From: PVC group bacterium
Lineage (GTDB): Bacteria; Verrucomicrobiota; Kiritimatiellia; CAIKKV01; PXCX01
DNA: 32,074 nt
Assembly (NCBI GenBank): GCA_003565195.1
Contig: PXCX01000180.1
Location: forward strand, 1 to 32,074
Direction of reading: 5' to 3'
Both the position numbers and the translations under genes were made by a program. Shown piece after piece: positions 9,268-16,152 of the stretch. Position 1 is the stretch's first letter. Each line of letters opens with the position of its first letter. The notes beneath the pieces are model-generated. The model saw nothing but the letters and a program-made list of their open reading frames with translations, was not told the origin of the DNA and made no database searches.

Positions 9268-10244
9268 AAGTAGGTCTCCACCTTATAGACGGCGGCGTTG
9301 GACTCGAGGCGCGCGATCCAGCGCCGGTATAGATCTTCTGATTTTTGCCGGCGTATCTTCCGTTCGAGTTCATCATGAACTTCAGCGATCGGTTGGATGC
9401 GTTCCTCGCGCCGGTCCACGACCTGGATAATATAATCATCGTTATTCACTGTGATCACATCCGACACCTGGTTTAGCGGTAATTCCCGTGCTGGGTCCGC
9501 CAATTCCGGGCGCAATTCATGCAGATTGATCCAACCCCAATTACCGCCTTTGTCGGCGTGACGGCCTTCGGAATAGGTGCTTGCCAGCTCCTCGAAACTG
9601 GCGCTGTCGCGCAAACGCGCAACCAGCGAGGCCGCCAGATCTTCGGCGTCCGGATCGCCGCCGCGAATCATAATGACGCGCAAACGCGCCCGGGCCGGAA
9701 TAAGATAACGGTCCCGCGATTCATTATAGGCTTGCCGCAAATCCGCCGGCGATATGGTAATCCGGCCGGAAACATTCATTTCGCGCATGAAAGACACGAT
9801 AATCTCTTCCCGAATTTGTTCCCGCCATGCGGCCTGCGTCAGGCCCTCTTGTGCCAAGGCGTCAAGCATTCGGTGGTAATCGCCCCGAAAATTGTCGAAT
9901 TCGATCTCGCGAATCCGGGATTCCATAAAAGACTCGGGAATCCGCATCTCGCCGCGCTCGTAAGCCTCCACAATCAGGGCTCGATCAATCAGACGGCGGC
10001 GGGCCGTGCGCGTGACTTCATGCAACCGGCGTTCCAGTTCAGGACCCGTGTATTGCGTCGAAAGTTCAGACGCTGCCGGCGCTACCATGGCCGACACATC
10101 GCCCATTGTGATCCCGCGCTGATTGACAAACGCTGCAACACCATCCAGGGCAACCCGTTCGGCGTTGTTGAAAGACCATGTCATCGCCGGCAACAAGGCC
10201 GGTAGCGTAGCGATCAGGATTCGTTGTTGCCATCGTTTCATCAT
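9264..10244 (-). CDS. SurA-like periplasmic peptidyl-prolyl cis-trans isomerase
   Basis: A 326-residue exported protein. From the ATG at 10244 (or the adjacent one at 10241) it begins MMKRWQQRILIATLPALLPA, a plausible Sec signal peptide. A GGGA element lies just upstream. Residues ~30-170 resemble the SurA N-terminal chaperone domain. Residues ~175-290 form one parvulin (PpiC/rotamase) domain with YSEGRHADKGGNWGW and VSDVITVNNDDYIIQVVD. E. coli SurA has two parvulin domains, and this protein has one, as is common outside Proteobacteria. It probably escorts outer-membrane proteins through the periplasm. It is the first gene of the left operon and overlaps pdxA. Confidence 0.88.
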   Translation of the reverse strand: MMKRWQQRILIATLPALLPAMTWSFNNAERVALDGVAAFVNQRGITMGDVSAMVAPAASELSTQYTGPELERRLHEVTRTARRRLIDRALIVEAYERGEMRIPESFMESRIREIEFDNFRGDYHRMLDALAQEGLTQAAWREQIREEIIVSFMREMNVSGRITISPADLRQAYNESRDRYLIPARARLRVIMIRGGDPDAEDLAASLVARLRDSASFEELASTYSEGRHADKGGNWGWINLHELRPELADPARELPLNQVSDVITVNNDDYIIQVVDRREERIQPIAEVHDELERKIRRQKSEDLYRRWIARLESNAAVYKVETYF

Positions 10245-10289
10245 CGATATCCCATTGGTTATTCGAAAGGTTTTTTCACGCAAATAGTT

Positions 10290-10325
10290 GACGGGTATTA
10301 TGCCATATTTCGGTGGCTACGGCAA
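10290..10325 (-). promoter_or_regulatory. Predicted sigma70-type promoter for the surA-like/pdxA/ABC operon
   Basis: On the minus strand a -35 box TTGCCG (plus-strand 10325-10320, 4/6 to consensus) and a -10 box CATAAT (10302-10297, 5/6) are separated by exactly 17 bases. Transcription would begin near 10290, giving a leader of about 45 bases before the ATG at 10244. This is motif-based only. Confidence 0.5.
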
Positions 10326-10353
10326 CGCTAGATTACGGTTTTGCTTTCATCGC

Positions 10354-10388
10354 TTGCACAAGCAGCCATCCGGCATTATAATTCAACA
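10354..10388 (+). promoter_or_regulatory. Predicted sigma70-type promoter for mutS
   Basis: A perfect -10 box TATAAT at 10377-10382 sits 17 bases after TTGCAC (10354-10359), which keeps the TTG of the -35 consensus. Transcription would start near 10389, about 60 bases before the mutS ATG. Its -35 box lies about 28 bases from the -35 box of the divergent promoter. The call rests on consensus match and spacing only. Confidence 0.5.
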
Positions 10389-10450
10389 CCTCGGAACGCG
10401 AGGTAACCCTTGGATGATTATAAAAAACCGTTCGTCGACCTGATTCAGCC

Positions 10451-12985
10451 ATGAAGGAAACGTTAACACCGATGATGAGGCAGTATCGCCGTATTCGTGA
10501 CCGTTTACCGGCGGATACGATCCTTTTTTTCCGGATGGGCGACTTTTACGAAATGTTTTTCGCGGATGCAACCGAGGCGTCTCAAATTCTGGAAATCACA
10601 TTGACCCGTCGTCAGGGCGTGCCAATGTGTGGCGTACCGTATCACGCGGCCAACAGTTACATCGCCCGCCTGATCGGTGCCGGCCGCAAAGTGGCCCTCT
10701 GCGACCAGGTCGAGGACCCTGCCACCGCGCGCGGACTGGTGCAGCGCGAGATTACCCGAATTATTACACCGGGAACCGTAATCGAGGACCATAGTCTCAG
10801 TTCGGGATGCCACAACTATCTGGCAGGCATTGTCCGCGACGGACCCGATTTCGGGTTGGCATTACTGGACGTATCGACCGGCGATTTTTCATTGCGCGAA
10901 TACGACGATCCAAAACAACTGAGCGACGAACTGGCGCGCAGTGCACCGGGCGAATGTATTTTACCGGCAACCCTCAAGGAGGATCCGGAACTGAGTAAAC
11001 TGTTGCAGGATAACGGGATAACCTGTGTCAGCGCGGCTGACGACTGGACGTTCGACGCGGAAACCGCGCGTGAAACCCTGACAACCCATTTCAGTATCAA
11101 CAGTCTTGCAAGTTTCGGTTGTGACGACTACCGGCTGGCTGTATGCGCAGCCGGCGGTACCTTGCGCTATGTCCGCGATGATTTACAGCGTCGCGTCGAT
11201 CATGTCTGCCGCTTGCAGGCCGTACGCGACAGCGGTAACCTGATGCTTGACGCGACTACCTGCCGCAATCTCGATCTGATGCCGACAAGCGCGGGTCGTA
11301 TCGCCGGGAACGCTTCGCCTTCTCTGCTGGGAATCCTCGACGTCACCCGCACGGCGATGGGCGCGCGACTGCTCCGGGAATGGCTCTGGCGCCCGTTAAC
11401 CGATCCGGCTCGTATCGAACGCCGGCTTGACGCCGTGGCGGCATTGACGGCGGACCGGACGCTGTTGGCGGAATACCGCGAACGGTTATCCGGAATTCGT
11501 GATGTCGAAAGACTGCTGGCGCGTCTCCATGCGGGCAGCGGGAATGCCCGCGATTTACGTGCGCTGGCGGGTTCGTTGCGGATATTCCCGGCCTTACGCG
11601 AGCTCGGCGATGCTTCCCGGCAAACCTATCTCGCAAAATTGTGCAACCGTATCACCGTACTCGATACGCTGGCGCAACAGATTGAAGACCATCTGGTTGA
11701 ATCGCCCCCGCTTTCCATTCGTGACGGTGGCCTGATCCGCAAGGGTATATCGGCCGAATTGGACGAATTACGCGAGGCGGCGGCGGGCGGACGCGACTGG
11801 ATGGCAAACTATCAGGCGGAGGAACGCGAGCGTACAGGTATCAAGACATTGAAAGTCCGGTTTAACAAGGTTTTCGGGTTTTTCATCGAAATATCGCAAG
11901 GCCAGGCTGCCAATGCCCCGGTGGAATATGTACGTAAGCAAACCTTGACCAACGCGGAACGTTTTATCACACCCGAACTGAAGCGACACGAAAACCTGAT
12001 TCTCGGAGCCCAGGAACGCGCCACCGCGATGGAGGCCGAGTTGTTTCAGGCGTTGTGCGCCGATGTTTTACGAGAAACCACGGCTATCCAGCAAAGCGCG
12101 GTCGCCATCGCACGGTTGGACGTCCTGGCAACGTTCGCCGAACGTGCTGTCGCGCTGGATTATTGCCGGCCACAGGTCGTTTCCGATGCTTCCATCCGTA
12201 TTCGCAACGGCCGCCACCCGATCGTCGAGCAAACCTTGCCGGCCGGTGAAAGGTTCGTACCCAACGACACCTTGATGGATTGCAAAAGCAACCAGGTATT
12301 ACTGATTACCGGTCCAAACATGGCCGGCAAATCCACCTTTATCCGGCAGGTGGCGTTGTTGGTCGTGATGGCCCAAATCGGTTGTTTCGTGCCGGCCGAC
12401 GAAGCGGTCATCGGCTGGGTCGACCGGGTGTTTACCCGTGTCGGCGCAGGCGATGATCTGGCGCACGGACGCAGTACGTTCATGGTGGAGATGGAAGAAA
12501 CGGCCAATATCCTCAACAATGCCACGGCGCGCAGCCTGATCGTACTCGATGAAATCGGGCGGGGCACCAGCACGTTTGACGGTATCAGTATCGCGTGGTC
12601 CGTTGCCGAACATCTGGCACGCACGCCGCGTGTCAAGGCGCGCACCCTTTTTGCCACCCATTATCACGAATTGACCGATTTGGCCATGACCGTTGAAGGC
12701 GTCAAGAATTATTCGGTACGTGTTCATGAACACGGCGACCAAATTGTTTTCCTGCGCAAGATAACGCCCGGCGCCGCCGACAAAAGTTATGGTATCCAGG
12801 TGGCGCAATTGGCCGGATTACCGACCGAAATCATTCAGCGTTCACGCGAAATTTTGGCCAACCTGGAAGACGGTGAATTTATTGAACGCGGGCAACCGCG
12901 TCTGGCACGCAAACGGCCGCAACGCCGTCGGCCCTCCTCTTCAACCCAATTAACCCTCTTTAGCGAGGCTGAGAAAGCGACCTGA
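10451..12985 (+). CDS. mutS: DNA mismatch repair protein MutS
   Basis: MutS recognises base mismatches and small loops and recruits MutL. The 844 residues are of usual length and begin MKETLTPMMRQY, as the family does. This fixes the start even though no clear ribosome binding site precedes it. The mismatch-wedging Phe-x-Glu motif is at Phe32-Tyr33-Glu34 (MGDFYEMF). The ATPase has Walker A GPNMAGKS at 621-628, Walker B LIVLDEIGRGTSTFDG and the ATHYHEL segment. The C-terminal tail contains QLTLF at residues 833-837, which fits the beta-clamp binding consensus. The stop TGA shares its last base with the ATG of the next gene, so the two form an operon. This is MutS1, not the MutS2 branch. Confidence 0.97.
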   Translation: MKETLTPMMRQYRRIRDRLPADTILFFRMGDFYEMFFADATEASQILEITLTRRQGVPMCGVPYHAANSYIARLIGAGRKVALCDQVEDPATARGLVQREITRIITPGTVIEDHSLSSGCHNYLAGIVRDGPDFGLALLDVSTGDFSLREYDDPKQLSDELARSAPGECILPATLKEDPELSKLLQDNGITCVSAADDWTFDAETARETLTTHFSINSLASFGCDDYRLAVCAAGGTLRYVRDDLQRRVDHVCRLQAVRDSGNLMLDATTCRNLDLMPTSAGRIAGNASPSLLGILDVTRTAMGARLLREWLWRPLTDPARIERRLDAVAALTADRTLLAEYRERLSGIRDVERLLARLHAGSGNARDLRALAGSLRIFPALRELGDASRQTYLAKLCNRITVLDTLAQQIEDHLVESPPLSIRDGGLIRKGISAELDELREAAAGGRDWMANYQAEERERTGIKTLKVRFNKVFGFFIEISQGQAANAPVEYVRKQTLTNAERFITPELKRHENLILGAQERATAMEAELFQALCADVLRETTAIQQSAVAIARLDVLATFAERAVALDYCRPQVVSDASIRIRNGRHPIVEQTLPAGERFVPNDTLMDCKSNQVLLITGPNMAGKSTFIRQVALLVVMAQIGCFVPADEAVIGWVDRVFTRVGAGDDLAHGRSTFMVEMEETANILNNATARSLIVLDEIGRGTSTFDGISIAWSVAEHLARTPRVKARTLFATHYHELTDLAMTVEGVKNYSVRVHEHGDQIVFLRKITPGAADKSYGIQVAQLAGLPTEIIQRSREILANLEDGEFIERGQPRLARKRPQRRRPSSSTQLTLFSEAEKAT

Positions 12986-13668
12986 TGCCGTTAATTCGCA
13001 AAGCATGGCGAATCCTGGGAATCGCCGGGATCCTGGTATTGTTCGCATGGCTGATATTGATCGGAACCGGGGAAAACTTCGCGGATAACCTTGCGCAAGC
13101 CATCGGTGACGCCGGTTGGCTGCCGTTCTTCGCCGCCATGACCTTGCTGCCGCTGGCCGGCTTTCCGGTCACCCCGTTTTACCTGATCGCTGGCGCGGTA
13201 TTCGACGAATGGCTCTGCATGCTCGCGGCCGCGTTAAGTCTACTGATCAATCTGTTGCTGGCCTACTTGATGGCGTCGCGCTGGATGCGTAACGCCTTGC
13301 AAAAACTGCTTTCGCGACACGGTCGGGCCATGATGCCCGCCTTCAGTTCACGTCGCCATACCTGGCTGTATATCCTGGCGGTTCGGGTTACCCCTGGCCC
13401 GCCGCTCAGCGTCAAGAACTATTTGGCGGGCCTAGCCGACGTTCCGCTTGCGCCCTATCTGATCATTTCATGGCCGATCGCCATGGGCTACGCAGCCGGT
13501 CTAATCGTGCTTGGCGATTCCCTGACCGAACAACGCTGGTTCGGCGTCATTGTGGGTGCCCTGGTGCTCGGCACCTTTCTGGTCGTTATGTTCGTTCTGC
13601 GATCCTGGCTGCAAACCCGGGTACGCCGTTTGCGAAGTAAAACCGAACCCGGATCATCAGCCTTGTAA
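12985..13668 (+). CDS. TVP38/TMEM64 (VTT-domain) membrane protein
   Basis: A 227-residue polytopic inner-membrane protein with an N-terminal helix (about residues 10-28) and a VTT/DedA-like core. The core contains AGFPVTPFYLIAGAVF and the signature arginine segment RVTPGPPLSVKNYLAGL, followed by two more helices. The family is related to DedA proteins, some of which act in flipping lipid carriers such as undecaprenyl phosphate. The function of this member is not known. Its start overlaps the mutS stop by one base (TGATG), so it is co-transcribed and probably translationally coupled with mutS. That pairing has no obvious functional logic. The basic C-terminal tail (RSWLQTRVRRLRSK) should face the cytoplasm. 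Confidence 0.88.
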   Translation: MPLIRKAWRILGIAGILVLFAWLILIGTGENFADNLAQAIGDAGWLPFFAAMTLLPLAGFPVTPFYLIAGAVFDEWLCMLAAALSLLINLLLAYLMASRWMRNALQKLLSRHGRAMMPAFSSRRHTWLYILAVRVTPGPPLSVKNYLAGLADVPLAPYLIISWPIAMGYAAGLIVLGDSLTEQRWFGVIVGALVLGTFLVVMFVLRSWLQTRVRRLRSKTEPGSSAL

Positions 13669-13687
13669 ACGGGGTGCAAGCCAGACA

Positions 13688-14200
13688 TCAGACATCGGCC
13701 AATCTTTGGCACAACCACTCGAGCGCATGCACCACCGCCTGCTCCCGGATCGTGTGCCGATCGCCGACGGACAATTCCAGTTTTTTTGCGTCGGCACCGG
13801 CGTTATCGGCAAGTCCCAACCAGATTGTGCCGACCGGTTTATCCGGTGTTCCGCCGCCGGGACCTGCAATGCCTGTGATTGACAAGCCGTAGTTCGTACG
13901 GAAACGCTGGCGCACGCCGGTCGCCATGGCGCGCGCCACCCCGGCACTGACGGCGCCATCGCGGTCAAGCAGCGTTTCGGGAACTCCCAAATGGCGGATT
14001 TTGACGGCGTTGTGATAAGCGATCACGCCACCGATAAAATACGCCGAACTGCCGGCCAGCGCGGTAATCCGACCGCCCAGCAAGCCGCCGGTGCATGACT
14101 CGGCAACCGCAAGTGTCGCACCCTGCGCACCCAGTAATTCAGCCAGGAACCTTTCCGGGTTGGCATGTGCCATATCATTGGTTTGGTTCACATGCATCAT
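13688..14200 (-). CDS. pncC: Nicotinamide-nucleotide amidohydrolase PncC (stand-alone CinA C-terminal domain)
   Basis: PncC hydrolyses nicotinamide mononucleotide to nicotinate mononucleotide and recycles the NMN released by DNA ligase. The 170 residues contain the two family blocks LAVAESCTGGLLGGRI and ITGIAGPGGGTPDKPVGTIW. There is no N-terminal molybdopterin-binding-like domain, so this is the short PncC form rather than full-length CinA. The start is uncertain. ATGs at 14200 and 14197 lie directly behind AGAGG, while a GTG at 14191 has better spacing and an ATG at 14173 is also in frame. It is the last gene of a minus-strand series and faces the mutS operon tail-to-tail with 19 bases between stops and no clear terminator. 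Confidence 0.93.
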   Translation of the reverse strand: MMHVNQTNDMAHANPERFLAELLGAQGATLAVAESCTGGLLGGRITALAGSSAYFIGGVIAYHNAVKIRHLGVPETLLDRDGAVSAGVARAMATGVRQRFRTNYGLSITGIAGPGGGTPDKPVGTIWLGLADNAGADAKKLELSVGDRHTIREQAVVHALEWLCQRLADV

Positions 14201-14222
14201 CCTCTTTTATGAAGCGACAGGG

Positions 14223-14936
14223 TTACGGCATAGCGATGGTGATCATGCCGGATTTGGGATGTTGGTTGGCTCTGATGCGGCCCTGACGCAGTATTTTGGT
14301 GACGGCCGCATTCAGTTCGCGGTCGTTATGCGGTTCGGTGATAAACACATTTTGTACCCCGCCGTATTGATTAATCTCGACCACGGCGGTTACCGACCAT
14401 GGCGCCGGCGTCGCTGGCAAGCGTGCGGTCCAGTCGTCCGGCGGTGAGAAACCGTGAGCCGTCAGCTCGGCATCGGCTCGCCAAAGCGGGACGGTCCCGC
14501 TAGCCGCCGGCGGACGTGCCGGTTTTTCAGGCACGGGCCGATACGGCAACAACCCGGCGCGCAGTCGGGATTCGGACAATGGGTCATCCCGTTCGGCGGC
14601 CGCGGTCGTCAGGCCGCGGTCAAAATCCATCAACGGTGGCGGCGGGATCGGTACGGCCGGAATTCCGCGTGTTTCCAGGGCAGCCATCTGGATGGTGCGA
14701 CTGAACCCGTAGGGTGTCGGGATGGAAAACAACAGCGGCGACCATAAGCCGTCGTCTTGAGCGGTATCCGTAAGGATATACCGGATACGCGGGGTATGCA
14801 CCGTTTCGGGTTGCCGTTCGATGCGAGGCTTAAACATCCAGACCGACCACAACGCCGGACCGGCCAGCGCGATCAGAACCAGAACCGTTGCGACGTTGGG
14901 ATTCCATAAACGTTGAAACATGGCGCCGGTTTTCAT
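14223..14936 (-). CDS. TonB-like energy transducer
   Basis: A 237-residue protein from the ATG at 14936, 31 bases after the exbD stop. A second in-frame ATG lies at 14921. A longer reading upstream would overlap exbD and is rejected. It has an N-terminal cytoplasmic stub and one membrane helix (VATVLVLIALAGPALWSVWMF). A proline-rich periplasmic linker follows (IPAVPIPPPPLMDF, PYRPVPEKPARPPA). The C-terminal domain has the TonB pattern (WSVTAVVEINQYGGVQNVFI ... ELNAAVTKILRQGRI). TonB transmits proton-motive force from ExbB/ExbD to outer-membrane receptors. No receptor is encoded in this window. Identity as a TonB-family protein is good; the client is unknown. Confidence 0.82.
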   Translation of the reverse strand: MKTGAMFQRLWNPNVATVLVLIALAGPALWSVWMFKPRIERQPETVHTPRIRYILTDTAQDDGLWSPLLFSIPTPYGFSRTIQMAALETRGIPAVPIPPPPLMDFDRGLTTAAAERDDPLSESRLRAGLLPYRPVPEKPARPPAASGTVPLWRADAELTAHGFSPPDDWTARLPATPAPWSVTAVVEINQYGGVQNVFITEPHNDRELNAAVTKILRQGRIRANQHPKSGMITIAMP

Positions 14937-14967
14937 GGCATCGCTTGTGTTTTGGGTGTATCCGGTT

Positions 14968-15462
14968 TCAAAACGGCCGGCTGGCGACATTGATTTCACG
15001 AATGCCGATCTCGGCGGCCAAACCGTAAAGATCGACGAGTAAACCGTGTTGTATCTGATGATCGGCCTCGATAATAAGCGGAAGATCGGGGCGTCGCGCA
15101 ACGGCTTGGCGCAACGCTGCACGTAATCCGTCACGCTGGGTTTCGACATGGAAACGGCGATCATCGAAAAAAACGATTTCGTGACGTTGATCGCTTCGGG
15201 GATCATCCTGGATGACAACCACCATGGTATGCCCGAACGGATGACCTTCGCCGATATGGGTGGCCGGCAGTTCGATGGCGATGCCCGGCTGCAAGACAAA
15301 AGGCAGACTGCACAGCAGGAAAAAAATAATCAGCAACACGATGTCGACCCAGGGTGCGGCCGTGACCATGCCGCGGCTGATCCGGTGATCCGGACGATAG
15401 CGGGTGCGGATACCTTTCCAGACCCAGCGCGGTGCCTCAGGTGTTGGAGACGTTGGTTTCAT
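14968..15462 (-). CDS. exbD: ExbD/TolR family biopolymer transport protein
   Basis: A 164-residue protein from the ATG at 15462. An N-terminal cytoplasmic segment precedes a single membrane helix (APWVDIVLLIIFFLLCSLPF) that carries the conserved proton-carrying aspartate near its start. The periplasmic domain follows (RPDLPLIIEADHQIQHGLLVDLYGLAAEIG). The start lies inside the last 26 bases of exbB in another frame, so translation is coupled. With ExbB it forms the proton-driven motor for the TonB-like protein encoded next. TolR would be the alternative name, but the TonB-like neighbour and the absence of TolA, TolB or Pal nearby favour ExbD. Confidence 0.9.
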   Translation of the reverse strand: MKPTSPTPEAPRWVWKGIRTRYRPDHRISRGMVTAAPWVDIVLLIIFFLLCSLPFVLQPGIAIELPATHIGEGHPFGHTMVVVIQDDPRSDQRHEIVFFDDRRFHVETQRDGLRAALRQAVARRPDLPLIIEADHQIQHGLLVDLYGLAAEIGIREINVASRPF

Positions 15463-16105
15463 GTTGTGTTTCCGTGGTTGCAGGTGAAGCGTTGGCCGCA
15501 TCGGTGCCGGTCACAAATCCCATGATCTCGGTCGATGCCCGTTCCATATCGATCACAATCCGTTCGACCCGGTTGGCCAGGAAATGGAACGCGGCATAGG
15601 AGGGGATGGCCACGCTGAGCCCGGCGGCGGTGGTAACCAGCGCCTGCATGAGCCAATGGGACAGGTCGCCCATCGGAACCAACGGCGCCTGCAGGTTCAT
15701 GATCAGCAAGGCCCGGATCATGGCGGCAACCGTACCGAGCAATCCCAGCAGGGGCGTAATCTGGGCGATGGCGGTAATCACAACCAAACGGCGTTCCATT
15801 CGCATGAGTTCGGCGCGTCCAATATCATCAAGGGCCGAACGGAGATTGGTTGCCGCATCATGCCGGTGCAGAATGGCTGTTTTCATCAGGGACGCCACTG
15901 GGCCGGCCGTCTCGGAACATAACGTCAGCGCTTCATCGATATTGCCGCGGCGTATATTATTAAAGATGCCGTTCAGGAAATCTTCCGATCGGATCCGGGC
16001 ACGATGCAAGTGCAGTGCTCGCTCAAGAAATACCAGGATGGCAATGATACCGCAAAGTGCAATCACATATAGCAGGGGACCTCCCTGCGACAATATTTCG
16101 AACAT
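15437..16105 (-). CDS. exbB: MotA/TolQ/ExbB proton channel protein
   Basis: A 222-residue polytopic protein starting MFEILSQGGPLLYVIALCG, the classic ExbB N-terminus. The ATG at 16105 is chosen because AAGGAG stands 11 bases upstream. An in-frame ATG at 16171 lacks this and overlaps the TPR gene. Three membrane segments are visible: ~11-30, LLGLLGTVAAMIRALLIMN, and LVTTAAGLSVAIPSYAAFHF. The last two are the conserved MotA_ExbB pore helices. ExbB pentamers surround an ExbD dimer and conduct protons. The gene follows the TPR protein by 47 bases and overlaps exbD. Confidence 0.93.
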   Translation of the reverse strand: MFEILSQGGPLLYVIALCGIIAILVFLERALHLHRARIRSEDFLNGIFNNIRRGNIDEALTLCSETAGPVASLMKTAILHRHDAATNLRSALDDIGRAELMRMERRLVVITAIAQITPLLGLLGTVAAMIRALLIMNLQAPLVPMGDLSHWLMQALVTTAAGLSVAIPSYAAFHFLANRVERIVIDMERASTEIMGFVTGTDAANASPATTETQHETNVSNT

Positions 16106-16152
16106 AATATCAGTTACTCCTTGTGCATGATTCGCGACACCAATAAGAAACC

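Noticed and set aside
13669..13687. Bidirectional terminator between the VTT gene and pncC
   Set aside because: Only a four-base CTTG/CAAG pairing is present and no T-run follows.
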